Shown here: piece by piece, positions 24,256 to 33,284 of the stretch
Layout of the letters: each line of letters begins with the position of its first letter
Numbering within the stretch: the stretch's first letter is position 1
Assembly (NCBI GenBank): GCA_050180235.1
Contig: JBFXEJ010000030.1
Span: 1 to 52,580, forward strand
Direction: 5' to 3'
Source of the DNA: JAABRU01 sp050180235
GTDB lineage: Bacteria > Desulfobacterota > Desulfobacteria > Desulfobacterales > Desulfococcaceae
Length of the DNA stretch: 52,580 nucleotides
Notes under the pieces: generated by a model
The model's database searches: none
What the model saw: the letters and a program-made list of their open reading frames with translations, nothing else
Told to the model about the DNA's origin: nothing
Made by a program: the position numbers and the translations under genes

Positions 24256-25800
24256 ATGGAATATTTCAATCTTCTGCATCTGAAAAAAGAACCTTTTTCC
24301 AATTCACCGGATCCGGATCTTTTTTTCCAGTCCCGCCAGCATGTCGGATGTCTGCAGAGACTGGAGATTTCCCTGCGTCTGCGGAGAGGACTCAACGTGG
24401 TCATCGGGGATGTGGGAACCGGAAAAACAACCCTGTGCAGGCAGCTTATCCGAAGACTGGCCTCTGATAAGAATATGGAAGTCCATCTGATTCTTGATCC
24501 TTTTTTCAGGACTTCTTCGGAAGCCCTGATGGCAGTGTCGGAAATGTTCGGCAAAACAGCAGGAGACGGTTCTCAGGCTGATATTACAGACCGCCATATC
24601 AGAGAGACCATCAAGCAGTTTCTTTTCCGCAAAGGGGTTGAAGAGAAAAAAAACATTGTCCTGATTATTGATGAAGGCCAGAAGATTCCGGGATTTTTTA
24701 TGGAAATTCTCAGAGAATTTCTCAACTATGAAACCAATGAGCACAAACTCCTGCAAATCGTCATTTTTGCCCAGATGGAATTTAAGGAAACCCTTGCTGT
24801 CCATGCCAATTTTGCAGACCGGATCAGTCTGTATGATGTTCTGTCCCCTTTGAATTTCAGGGAGATGAAAGAGATGATCCGCTTCCGCCTGAAACAGGCA
24901 GGTGCAGGAGACGGGGCAGTATATCTGTTCACATATCCGGCTTTGCGGGAAATATACCGGGTGACAAAGGGATATCCAAGAAAAATCATAAATCTGTGCC
25001 ATCAAAGCCTTCTGATGATGATTATACAGAACCGTTCCGGGATCGGATGGTCACTGATCCGTGTATGCGCGGGCCGGGGACTGTACGGAACTGAGCCGGA
25101 GAAAAACATATCCCCGATGGCAAAAAGTATGCTGCTTTTTTTTTCAGGAATCTGCGTATGCCTGCTGCTCATCGGAGTTGTTCAGTACCGTTCTGTAACA
25201 AACATCAGAGAAATATTCCGGTGGGGCGGATTATATGCTGAAAATACGGGAAAGACAGCATCGCATCTTCCGGCAGAATCCCTGAAAACACAGAAAGGGA
25301 TAAAAGAGTTTCCGGACAGTCTGGGGCAGCTCTCTCTCAACTCCGGGGAAACCCTGGGGGAACTGGTTCGGATGGTATACGGCACGGCTTCTCCCAGGAT
25401 TCTGGAAACCGTTTTGGCCAGGAATCCGCATATCGGAAATCTGCACCGTATCCCTGCGGGACAGCGTATTGTTTTTCCTGCCATTTTTCCTGATGGAAAA
25501 CCCGGGACTGTCCGTGAATATCTTATTGAAATATATTCTTATTCAGATTTTGAAACAGCGATAGGCCGTATGCGCTCCCATGCACAGGAACAGGGTGAGG
25601 CAGTTCGCCTTATTCCGTGCTGGAACTTTCAGGAAAAACTGAAATTTTTCATCATTCTGGATGAATATTTTCCCGATGAGCCATCTGCCCGGCAGAGGCT
25701 GAACCGTCTTCCCCCGGGATCCGGAGCGAAAATCAGATCCCCGGATTCATGGGACAGGAATACGGTTTTTTTGGCCGGTTTTTCAGGACAGGGTGACTGA
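24256..25800 (+). CDS. mshM: ExeA/MshM-like AAA ATPase with LysM-like and SPOR-like periplasmic tail
   Basis: ATG 24256 gives a 514-residue protein starting MEYFNLLHLKKEPFSNSPDP, the standard ExeA/MshM opening; an in-frame TTG at 24232 adds eight residues. The AAA domain has Walker A GDVGTGKTT (51-59) and Walker B IVLIIDEGQ. One membrane helix (MLLFFSGICVCLLLIGVV, about 298-315) separates it from the periplasmic part. That part holds a LysM-like segment (SGETLGELVRMVYGT to IPAGQRIVFPAIF) and a SPOR-like region with YLIEIYSYSDFETA. These parts would bind peptidoglycan, helping the secretin pass the wall, as ExeA does. The 109-bp gap before it holds no gene beyond a doubtful 16-codon frame at 24168. 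Confidence 0.82.
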   Translation: MEYFNLLHLKKEPFSNSPDPDLFFQSRQHVGCLQRLEISLRLRRGLNVVIGDVGTGKTTLCRQLIRRLASDKNMEVHLILDPFFRTSSEALMAVSEMFGKTAGDGSQADITDRHIRETIKQFLFRKGVEEKKNIVLIIDEGQKIPGFFMEILREFLNYETNEHKLLQIVIFAQMEFKETLAVHANFADRISLYDVLSPLNFREMKEMIRFRLKQAGAGDGAVYLFTYPALREIYRVTKGYPRKIINLCHQSLLMMIIQNRSGIGWSLIRVCAGRGLYGTEPEKNISPMAKSMLLFFSGICVCLLLIGVVQYRSVTNIREIFRWGGLYAENTGKTASHLPAESLKTQKGIKEFPDSLGQLSLNSGETLGELVRMVYGTASPRILETVLARNPHIGNLHRIPAGQRIVFPAIFPDGKPGTVREYLIEIYSYSDFETAIGRMRSHAQEQGEAVRLIPCWNFQEKLKFFIILDEYFPDEPSARQRLNRLPPGSGAKIRSPDSWDRNTVFLAGFSGQGD

Positions 25801-25868
25801 AACTGGCAGATGGGGGCTGGAAGATGGTCACTGATAACAGGCAAAGGAAAGGATGAAGGAGAAAATCC

Positions 25869-27569
25869 TTGAGAAAAAAAATCGGAGAAATCCTGCTGGA
25901 AGCCGGAATGCTGACAGAAGAACAACTGCATGAAGCACTTATTGGGCACAAAAAATTTGATATGAGATTCGGTCAGTATATTGTGCAGCAAAATATCATT
26001 GATGAATCCCAGATGGTCAGTGTGCTGTGCAGACAGTTGCGTCTGGAACGGTATCAGCCCCGTCATTATTTGCCTGATCCGAAGCTGATCGAAATTATGT
26101 CACCGGAAATTGTTCAGAAATATCAGGCTGTTCCCATTAAAAACGGGGGAAGACTGCTGACTGTGGCCATGACAGATCCTTTGGATATAGAGGCTTTGGA
26201 TACCATTGAATCCCTTGTGGACAGGGAGGTGAAACCGGTCATCTGCACAGAGCAGGAATTCAACGAACTGGTGCAGAATCTATTTGGGGCGAATGTCGGC
26301 ATTTCCGAACTGATTCGGAATATTCAGCCCGAAGGTGAATTGAATGACAGCGGAGATGATCTGTCCGGGGATTTGGAAATCAGCGGACATGATCTCAAGG
26401 GCATGGCAGAAGATGCTCCTGTCATCAATTTTGTGGATACCCTGCTGTCCGAAGCTACCCGGCAGAGAGCAAGTGATATTCATATCAGCCCGGAAAAAAA
26501 CCGGGTGCAGGTGCGTTTCCGGGTGGATGGAAAACTTCATGACGTGCCGGCTCCGGGCAAGCGGCTTTTTCTGCCCATTATCTCCCGCATCAAAATTCTG
26601 GCCAATATGGATATCGCCACAATGAGGATACCCCAGGACGGCAGGTTTACCATTAAAAAAAATCACAGGGAGATCAATATCCGGGCCTCCACCCTGCCAA
26701 CCATACACGGTGAAAACATGGTGCTGCGTCTGCTCGACACCAGTGCGGGAATTTTTTCTCTTGAACAACTGGGAATGAACCGGGAGGACAGGGTGAAAGT
26801 CGAATCTGTGCTGGGAAAACCCTATGGCATGATACTGAGCACCGGACCGACCGGAAGCGGAAAAACCACTTCCCTGTATTCCCTGCTGAAGGAAATCAAC
26901 CGTTCGGATATCAATATCATCACTCTGGAGGATCCTGTGGAATACCGTATTGAGGGCATACGCCAGACCCAGTTGAACCATAAGGCAGGCATGACATTTG
27001 CCAGCGGTATCCGCTCCATTCTGAGGCAGGATCCGGATGTAATTCTGGTGGGTGAGATACGGGACAGTGAAACAGCCGAAATCGCAATTCAGGCATCTCT
27101 GACCGGACACAGGGTGCTGAGCACGCTCCACACCAACAATGCTGCAGGGGCAATTACCCGTTTTATTGACATGAAGATTGCGCCATTTCTGATTTCCTCT
27201 GTACTGCTTCTTCTGATCGCGCAGCGTCTGGTGCGCAAACTGTGCACCAACTGCAAACAGGCGTTTACTCCTCCGGAAAGTGTTTTGGACTACTGGGGAA
27301 TACAGAAATCGCAAAACAGCATTTTTTTTCAGGCAAAGGGATGCCATAACTGTATGAATAGCGGATATAAAGACAGAACCGGCATTTTTGAGGTGCTGGC
27401 CGTGGATGAAATGGTCAGGGAGATGATTCTTAACACCCAGTCGGCCAGCGACATCAGTCTGGCAGTTCAGAAAACAGGAAAACTCAGAATACTGAAGGAA
27501 AATGCCGCTGAAAAAGTGCGCGCTGGCCTCACCTCCTTTGAAGAAGCAGCATCCGTGGTAATGGTATAA
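25869..27569 (+). CDS. mshE: Pilus assembly ATPase with MshEN-type N-terminus
   Basis: The 566-residue GspE/PilB-family ATPase begins at TTG 25869, which follows GAAGGAG at a good distance; no ATG lies near. Residues 1-60 contain two MshEN-like repeats (GEILLEAGMLTEEQLHEAL and MRFGQYIVQQNIIDESQM), the module that binds cyclic di-GMP in MshE. The motor domain has Walker A GPTGSGKTTS, the Asp box, Walker B ILVGEIRDSETAEIA and a CTNC...CHNC zinc motif near the C-terminus. It powers pilus extension, so c-di-GMP control is likely by family but not proven here. The next gene follows after five bases. Confidence 0.9.
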   Translation: MRKKIGEILLEAGMLTEEQLHEALIGHKKFDMRFGQYIVQQNIIDESQMVSVLCRQLRLERYQPRHYLPDPKLIEIMSPEIVQKYQAVPIKNGGRLLTVAMTDPLDIEALDTIESLVDREVKPVICTEQEFNELVQNLFGANVGISELIRNIQPEGELNDSGDDLSGDLEISGHDLKGMAEDAPVINFVDTLLSEATRQRASDIHISPEKNRVQVRFRVDGKLHDVPAPGKRLFLPIISRIKILANMDIATMRIPQDGRFTIKKNHREINIRASTLPTIHGENMVLRLLDTSAGIFSLEQLGMNREDRVKVESVLGKPYGMILSTGPTGSGKTTSLYSLLKEINRSDINIITLEDPVEYRIEGIRQTQLNHKAGMTFASGIRSILRQDPDVILVGEIRDSETAEIAIQASLTGHRVLSTLHTNNAAGAITRFIDMKIAPFLISSVLLLLIAQRLVRKLCTNCKQAFTPPESVLDYWGIQKSQNSIFFQAKGCHNCMNSGYKDRTGIFEVLAVDEMVREMILNTQSASDISLAVQKTGKLRILKENAAEKVRAGLTSFEEAASVVMV

Positions 27570-27574
27570 AAAAA

Positions 27575-28789
27575 ATGGCAAAATATACTTACAGAGCCAT
27601 CAATGAGCAGGGAAAAACCTTATCCGGCACGGTGGAGGCGGATTCCCCGGAAGCGGCCAATGATATGGTGCTGAAAATGGGGCATATACCCGCGGGTATC
27701 AGCAAAAGTATGGGGTTTCACTCTGATGCTTTTGATATCCGGAAACTCCTGTATCCGGTAAGAACCCGTGATCTGATTATTTTTACCAAACAGTTCAGAA
27801 CCATGTTCCGTACCGGTGTTCCAATGCTGGAACTGCTGCAGATTCTGGAAAGGCAGACGGAAAATATCACGCTGAAAACAGCCATTGCCTCCATATCCGC
27901 AAATATGCGGGAAGGATACAGTCTGTCTGATGCTTTTAAAAAGCATCCCCGGATATTTTCCCCTCTGTACTGCAGTGTGCTTCATGCCGGAGAACGCAGC
28001 GGAGCACTTTCCGATGTTCTGGAGCGTCTTAGCTATATTATGGAGCACGAAGAGAAAATAAAATCGGACATCAAATCCGCTCTCTGGTATCCGGCCTATG
28101 TCACCGGTTTTCTGGGTTTTGCCTTTTTTGTGCTGCTGATATTCGTCATCCCCAAATTTGTGAGCATATTCCGCTCCCAGGGTCTGGTTCTTCCTCTTCC
28201 CACACGCATCTGCCTGTGGATGTACAATACCTTCAGTCACTACTGGGGCGTTCTTCTTCTGAGTGTTTTTATTATTGTCTGTGTGCTTTATCTCTGTCTG
28301 AGAACAAATCAGGGGAAATATGTCAGAGACCTGATATTTATGAAAATTCCGGTTTTGGGCACACTTTTTGTCAAAGGTGCCATGTCCCGTTTTGCCAGTA
28401 TCTTTGCCATTCTGCAGTACAGCGGTGTTTCCGTTATGGAATCCATGACCATTCTCTCAGGAACCATTGGCAATGCGGCAATTTCAAAGGAATTTGACGG
28501 GATCAAATCAGCCATACGGCAGGGGAACAGTATTGCCTCCACCCTCCGTTCAGCCAGATATTTTCCCCCCATGGTGCTCAATATGGTGGCCATCGGAGAG
28601 AAAACGGAAAAACTCGATGAAATGCTGTCGGAAATATCGAGACATTATGATTCGGAAGTAGAGTACTCCATGAAAGGGGTCACGGAATCCATCACGCCGT
28701 TTCTGACCATCAGCATCGCTTTTGTGGTAGGTTTTTTCGCTCTGGCCATTTTTCTGCCCATGTGGGATATGACAAAAATTATCCGCTGA
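27575..28789 (+). CDS. mshG: Pilus platform protein of GspF/PilC family
   Basis: The 404-residue protein has the PilC/GspF N-terminal segment (KYTYRAINEQGKTLSGTVEA) and two T2SSF repeats, each with the typical TKQFRTMFRTGVPMLELL and SRFASIFAILQYSGVSVMES pattern. Three membrane helices are visible (about 185-205, 222-243, 376-398). It is the polytopic inner-membrane core that the ATPase turns. Length is normal. It starts five bases after mshE and ends nine bases before the activator gene, so all belong to one operon. The pilin and prepilin-peptidase genes that follow in Vibrio-type msh clusters are absent. Confidence 0.9.
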   Translation: MAKYTYRAINEQGKTLSGTVEADSPEAANDMVLKMGHIPAGISKSMGFHSDAFDIRKLLYPVRTRDLIIFTKQFRTMFRTGVPMLELLQILERQTENITLKTAIASISANMREGYSLSDAFKKHPRIFSPLYCSVLHAGERSGALSDVLERLSYIMEHEEKIKSDIKSALWYPAYVTGFLGFAFFVLLIFVIPKFVSIFRSQGLVLPLPTRICLWMYNTFSHYWGVLLLSVFIIVCVLYLCLRTNQGKYVRDLIFMKIPVLGTLFVKGAMSRFASIFAILQYSGVSVMESMTILSGTIGNAAISKEFDGIKSAIRQGNSIASTLRSARYFPPMVLNMVAIGEKTEKLDEMLSEISRHYDSEVEYSMKGVTESITPFLTISIAFVVGFFALAIFLPMWDMTKIIR

Positions 28790-28798
28790 GAGTCATTT

Positions 28799-30205
28799 AT
28801 GGAAAAAAAAACCAATTCTCCCAGTCCTTTACTGAATGCGGTCAGCTTACTGAACAGATTTTTGGGCATGAAAAATGTCCGCTATCATATCAGTTATTAT
28901 GTCATTATACCGGGAATCTTTGCCGGATATTCAGCACTTTCCTCTGTGCTGACCTACCGGCTGATTCAGTACTGTCTGAAAAACCAGTTGGATCCCGGAT
29001 CCTTTTTATTATGGCCCATTTTGGGGATCAGTCTTGTCGGATTTCTCTGCGGTCTGCTCATTTTCCGGGTTGTCATAGAACCTTTGCAGGATTTTATGAA
29101 AAGCGCGCAGGAGGTGCTTCCCCAGCCCCAGAATACCAAAGACAAATCCAAAGAACCGGTGGAGATATGGAAAAATGTCTTCAAACAGGTCAAAACCGTA
29201 CTTTCTCTGGTGGATGCCCGGAAGCTGTTTCCTGAGATTATTGCAGAAAGCGAAGTCATGCGCTCTGTTCTGGGCCAGATTACAAAAGTTGCCCCCACAG
29301 AATCCACTGTACTCATCACCGGGGAAAGCGGAACCGGCAAAGAACTGGTTTCAGCAAGTATTTACAGGCAAAGCAAAAGAGCGGACAAGATTTTTGTCAA
29401 ACTCAACTGTGTGGCAACACCCAAAGATTTGTGGGAAAGTGAACTGTTCGGACATGAAAAAGGAGCGTTTACCGGAGCAACTGCCCAAAAAATCGGCAAG
29501 TTTGAACATGCCCATGAGGGCACGCTCTTTCTGGATGAAATCGGGGATATGCCTTTGGAAACGCAGGCAAAACTTCTGCGGGTGCTTCAGGAAAGGGAAT
29601 TTGAACGGGTGGGGGGAAACAAAACCATCAAAGTGGATGTGCGCTTTATTGCGGCCACCAACAAGAATCTGCCGCAAATGATAAAGGATGGAACATTCAG
29701 GGAGGATCTGTTTTTCAGGATCAATGTTTTTATCATAAATCTGCCTCCACTGCGGGAAAGAAAAGAGGATATCCCTTTGATGGCAGAACATTTCTGTTCT
29801 ATGGCTGACAGAAAAATCAGTATATCTCCGCTGGCATTGCAGATGCTGAAGGAAAATTCGGACTGGCCGGGCAATGTGCGGGAACTGAAGAATATTATTG
29901 AACGCGCCACAGTTATGTGTGAAGGAAATATAATTGAGCCGGATCATCTGCCCGATCATATTGTCCGGGAAGGCATTATTCCGGATTTGACTGAACCTTC
30001 CGTCCCTGATACGGAAAACGGAAACAGCGGTATTCTGACACTGGATGAACATATGGCCCAGATTGAAAAAAGTTATATAACCAAAGCCCTGGAAAGAACA
30101 GGCGGGATTCAGGTAAGGGCGGCAAAACTCCTGGGAATAAAGGAGAGAGCACTCTGGCACAGAATTAAAAAACACAATATTGATGCAAAATTTTTTAAAG
30201 GATGA
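28799..30205 (+). CDS. Membrane-bound sigma-54 enhancer-binding protein at the end of the msh operon
   Basis: The 468-residue protein has two membrane helices (about 31-52 and 69-91) flanking a short periplasmic loop, then a linker, the AAA+ domain (about 147-380) and a Fis-type HTH (VRAAKLLGIKERALWHRIKK). Walker A is GESGTGKE, the sigma-54 loop is an intact GAFTGA, Walker B is FLDEIGD, and WPGNVRELKN is canonical. It has no receiver domain, so it should sense a membrane or periplasmic signal directly, for example pilus platform state. It lies nine bases after mshG and ahead of a likely terminator. Pilin genes elsewhere are a plausible target, by analogy with PilR, though PilR is a response regulator. 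Confidence 0.9.
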   Translation: MEKKTNSPSPLLNAVSLLNRFLGMKNVRYHISYYVIIPGIFAGYSALSSVLTYRLIQYCLKNQLDPGSFLLWPILGISLVGFLCGLLIFRVVIEPLQDFMKSAQEVLPQPQNTKDKSKEPVEIWKNVFKQVKTVLSLVDARKLFPEIIAESEVMRSVLGQITKVAPTESTVLITGESGTGKELVSASIYRQSKRADKIFVKLNCVATPKDLWESELFGHEKGAFTGATAQKIGKFEHAHEGTLFLDEIGDMPLETQAKLLRVLQEREFERVGGNKTIKVDVRFIAATNKNLPQMIKDGTFREDLFFRINVFIINLPPLRERKEDIPLMAEHFCSMADRKISISPLALQMLKENSDWPGNVRELKNIIERATVMCEGNIIEPDHLPDHIVREGIIPDLTEPSVPDTENGNSGILTLDEHMAQIEKSYITKALERTGGIQVRAAKLLGIKERALWHRIKKHNIDAKFFKG

Positions 30206-30268
30206 AGTCTGCCCGTTCTGAATTTGTGAATACGGAAAATTGCTGTCACAAAAACAGGCAATGGGGCA

Positions 30269-30298
30269 AACCGTCTGATAACGGTTCGCTATTTTTTT
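30269..30298 (+). terminator. Intrinsic terminator after the msh operon
   Basis: The arms AACCGT (30269-30274) and ACGGTT (30281-30286) form a 6-bp stem with a 6-nt loop, followed shortly by seven T residues (30292-30298). It sits 64 bp beyond the activator stop. The stem is short, so read-through to lptF is possible. Confidence 0.5.
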
Positions 30299-30374
30299 CT
30301 GTGCGAATTTCAGACCGGGAAAAAGATCAGGCTTTGGTATATCAGCAATTTTCAAATCCCTGAGGTCGGAACAC

Positions 30375-31559
30375 ATGAAACTCAATTCTGTCATCAACCG
30401 TTACCTGTTTATGGAAATGCTTTTTCCATTTTTCATTAACGTGATGTTTTTTCTCTTTGTTTTTCTTCTGACAGAAATTCTTCAGATCACCAATATGATC
30501 GTCAACTATAATATCGGTCTGTTCCGGATTTTCCGGCTGCTGATCTGCACCATGCCCTACTTTCTTGTATTTGTCATCCCCATGTCGGTAATGATGTCTG
30601 TTCTGCTTACCTTTCTTCGCATGTCTGCGGACAATGAAATCACAGCCCTCAGATCCGGGGGCGTCAGCATATACCAGTTGCTGCCTGCTGTGCTGAGTTT
30701 CTGTCTGCTCGGATGTCTGCTGACCGGATTCATGATTATGGAAGGGATGCCGCGGGGAAGAGCTTCTGTAAAACAAATTACTTTGGATATTGCAAAATCA
30801 GGCATTGACATTGGTCTGAAGGAGCGCACCTTCAACAATATGTTTCAGGGTGTCATGCTGTATGTGAACAAAATTGATATGAGAAGCAAAGAACTGATTG
30901 ATGTGTTCATTCAGGATGAGCGAAATGGGGATGCGGCAGTAACAGTGATTGCTCCCAGGGCGAAAATGTTCTCTGAACCGGAAAAACTGCTTTTCCAACT
31001 GCGGCTGTTCAACGGAACCATCAACCATGCAAATCTGGAAAAACGCTCTGTTAATACCGTGCGTTTTGACACCTATGATCTGACACTGGATTTGCGCAAT
31101 GCTGCATCCGGTATCGGGCTGGGGCCGAAAAATGAGAAAGAGATGAAACTGGGGGAACTGCAAAAATATATTCAGGAAAATTCCGGCAGCAAAACCGGCA
31201 GATATTACAGTGCACTGCTCGAATTTCACAAGAAATTTTCCATTCCCTTTGCCTGTTTTGCACTGGGCATTCTTGCCGTGCCCCTGGGCATACAGAGCAA
31301 AACAGCGCGCAAATCCTTTGGGCTGGGACTGGGGCTTTTTCTCTTTCTTTTTTATTATCTTCTTCTGTCCGCAGGCATGGTGTTCGGAGAAACCGGAAAA
31401 TATCCCCCTCTGCTCGGTATGTGGATGCCCAATATTGTCACGGGCGGTATCGGGATATTTCTTTTTGTCCGCACAGTAAAGGGCTATCCGGTTTATATTG
31501 ACAGAATTCCTTTTTTGCTGAAAACGCGGAAAAATATTGAATTGCCACCTGAAAGATAA
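30375..31559 (+). CDS. lptF: LPS export ABC permease LptF/LptG
   Basis: The 394-residue protein is a YjgP/YjgQ-family permease of the Lpt lipopolysaccharide transporter. It has two N-terminal membrane helices starting in NRYLFMEMLFPFFINVMFF, the third around LLPAVLSFCLLGCLLTGFM, a large periplasmic beta-jellyroll (about 115-270) and three C-terminal helices. The motif DNEITALRSGGVSIYQL is the coupling helix that meets the LptB ATPase. The TALRSGG form fits LptF better than LptG, but the partner gene is not adjacent. ATG 30375 follows GAGG at eight bases. The gene appears to stand alone after the msh terminator. Confidence 0.88.
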   Translation: MKLNSVINRYLFMEMLFPFFINVMFFLFVFLLTEILQITNMIVNYNIGLFRIFRLLICTMPYFLVFVIPMSVMMSVLLTFLRMSADNEITALRSGGVSIYQLLPAVLSFCLLGCLLTGFMIMEGMPRGRASVKQITLDIAKSGIDIGLKERTFNNMFQGVMLYVNKIDMRSKELIDVFIQDERNGDAAVTVIAPRAKMFSEPEKLLFQLRLFNGTINHANLEKRSVNTVRFDTYDLTLDLRNAASGIGLGPKNEKEMKLGELQKYIQENSGSKTGRYYSALLEFHKKFSIPFACFALGILAVPLGIQSKTARKSFGLGLGLFLFLFYYLLLSAGMVFGETGKYPPLLGMWMPNIVTGGIGIFLFVRTVKGYPVYIDRIPFLLKTRKNIELPPER

Positions 31560-31568
31560 AAAAACAAA

Positions 31569-31680
31569 ATTATAGTTCTTTTACCAACTTTTGTCCTCTC
31601 CAAAACCTGATGGAGGAGTGCAAAAATTAAGCGGAGCGGTTTTTTGCAAAGAGGACAAAAGTTGAGGAAAATACTATAAA
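31569..31680. mobile_element. MITE family B, copy 2
   Basis: This copy is nearly identical to 9294-9405 but inverted. Its ends read ATTATAGTTCTTTTACC and its right end gives TTTATAGTATTTTCCTC when reversed, both followed by AACTTTTGTCCTCT. It starts ten bases after the lptF stop. Confidence 0.75.
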
Positions 31681-31757
31681 TATGCTGTCACTGTGATGCC
31701 CGGTCAGCATCCCGCATAAATTATCCCAATCCGGGCATCAGCCGGAGATGCACAGCA

Positions 31758-31993
31758 TAAGGTGATTTCTGAAAACAAATATCCCGGTTCAGTTCACAGA
31801 CACAGGGCAAAAGCCGGAAGCTTATACCAATTCTCCATTGAAAATATACTTATGATTCGGTTTCCCACAGAGGCCACAGAGAGAAAAAAACCACAGAGAA
31901 CACAGAGGAAACAACTCACATTATTGTATAAATTCAATAGCGAATTGGTATTATACCACTTTTCCGGGATTTTCTTTTCTGGAAATCACCTAA
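31758..31993. mobile_element. Family C-like element interrupted by a nested family A MITE
   Basis: The left end is TAAGGTGATTTCTGAAAA. The right end, when reversed, is TTAGGTGATTTCCAGAAAA, followed on both sides by an ATCCCGG-type tract. Between them lies a whole family A element (31823-31954). Removing it leaves about 104 bp, the usual size for this group. A solo end of the same type (CTGGAAATCACCTAA) lies at about 43279-43293. Confidence 0.65.
31823..31954. mobile_element. MITE family A, copy 2, nested
   Basis: The ends are TATACCAATTCTCCATTG and, reversed, AATACCAATTCGCTATTG. The sequence is almost the same as the reverse complement of 2587-2716. It sits inside the family C-like element, so it inserted later. 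Confidence 0.75.
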
Positions 31994-31997
31994 GCTT

Positions 31998-33152
31998 TCA
32001 GGATGATATGACAAAAGCGATTTTTTCCTGATCTTCCCTCCGCAGATAGGGATGCATGGGAAGGCTGAAAATACGTGAGGAAAAATCCTCACTTATGGGA
32101 AAATCCCCTTTTCTGTATCCCAAATCAGCAAAAGCGGTTTGCAGATGAAGGGGAATGGGATAATAAACTGCCGTGGGGATTGATGCTTCTCCGAGTTTTT
32201 TCTGCAAATATGCCCGGTGCGCCTCATCACGCGCCAGAACCGAATACTGCGCCCAGATGCTTTTCATCTGTTCCGGGACTGAGGGAAGCCGAATATCCGT
32301 AATTCCTGCCAGAAGTTCCGAATACCGGGCCGCCACAGCCTGCCGCAGTTCCTTTTCTTCAGGAAAAATACCGAATTTGGACAGAAGAACCGCAGCCTGT
32401 ATGGAATCCAGACGTCCGTTTATGCCAATGCGTATATTGTCGTATTTGTGGGGGCCTGAACCGTGAACCCGGATGGAGAGCATTTTTTCAGCCAGTTCTC
32501 TGTCATCTGTGAACACTGCGCCGCCATCTCCGTAGCATCCCAAAGGTTTGGCAGGAAAAAAGGAGGTGCAGGTAATGGGAACCAGTGAACCGGTTTTCCG
32601 TCCATGATATTCCGCGCCAAAGGACTGGGCAGCATCCTCAACCACAAACAGACCGTGCTTCCGGGCTACAGCGTTTATCCGATCATAATCTGCCGGAAGC
32701 CCGAACAGATCCACTGCAATAATGCCTTTGGGCCTGAGCATTTCCGCGCCGCGGGGCAGGGGATGAAGCTGCGGATTCCCGGCTTTCATGGCGCTGATGG
32801 CGGTATCGAGTTTATCCGGGTCCAGATTAAAGGTCGCGGGATCAATATCCGCAAATACCGGGACTGCGCCCAGCAGACGGATAACCTCTGCCGTTGCTAT
32901 AAAAGTGAAAGGAGTGGTGAAAACCGCATCTCCGTAGCCAATGCCGCGGGCCATCAGTGCCATAAGCAGGGCATCGGTTCCGGAAGCGCATCCAATGGCA
33001 TGGGGAACACCGGCAAAAGCGGCCAGTTTTTCCTCCAGTTCCGCTATTTCCGGCCCCATGATGTATTTTCCGTGATCAAGAATCCTGAGGATACGCTCTT
33101 CAATTTCCTTGCGAATCCTCTGCTGCTGCGTCACCAAATCAATAAACTGCAT
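31998..33152 (-). CDS. DegT/DnrJ/EryC1/StrS-family sugar aminotransferase
   Basis: The 384-residue PLP enzyme carries the family fold type I signatures: GCASGTDALLMAL (cofactor phosphate site), TTPFTFIATAEV, VVEDAAQSFGAEY and the Schiff-base lysine in CTSFFPAKPLGCYGDGGA. The opening MQFIDLVTQQQRIR and the overall pattern are closest to WbpE/PglE-type enzymes, which transaminate a UDP-3- or 4-keto sugar in O-antigen or capsule synthesis. The exact substrate cannot be told. ATG 33152 follows AAGGAG. Next to it on the same strand, after a repeat-filled gap, is a nucleotide-sugar dehydrogenase, which supports a surface-polysaccharide role. Confidence 0.88.
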   Translation of the reverse strand: MQFIDLVTQQQRIRKEIEERILRILDHGKYIMGPEIAELEEKLAAFAGVPHAIGCASGTDALLMALMARGIGYGDAVFTTPFTFIATAEVIRLLGAVPVFADIDPATFNLDPDKLDTAISAMKAGNPQLHPLPRGAEMLRPKGIIAVDLFGLPADYDRINAVARKHGLFVVEDAAQSFGAEYHGRKTGSLVPITCTSFFPAKPLGCYGDGGAVFTDDRELAEKMLSIRVHGSGPHKYDNIRIGINGRLDSIQAAVLLSKFGIFPEEKELRQAVAARYSELLAGITDIRLPSVPEQMKSIWAQYSVLARDEAHRAYLQKKLGEASIPTAVYYPIPLHLQTAFADLGYRKGDFPISEDFSSRIFSLPMHPYLRREDQEKIAFVISS

Positions 33153-33204
33153 AAATATCTCCTTACATGCAGATGCAATATTCCAAGTTCATTAAAAAAT
33201 TTCC

Positions 33205-33284
33205 GGATTGCCAAACTGAAAGTCTGGCAGACACTGCTGAATCTCCTAACTGTCCCAAACTTTCAGTTCGGGACTCCTCTGCTC
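33205..33284. repeat. Dispersed repeat family E
   Basis: The block contains CCAAACTGAAAGTCTGG and the inverted CCCAAACTTTCAGTTCGGGA. Related stretches occur at about 12245-12274 and 44810-44880. It has no coding content. Confidence 0.45.

Noticed and set aside
19320..28789. Type II secretion (gsp) locus
   Set aside because: The gene order with an actin-like PilM/MshI protein, an MshM-like ATPase and a MshEN-type ATPase fits the MSHA pilus cluster; no GspG-K pseudopilins or GspC-D pair in gsp order are present.
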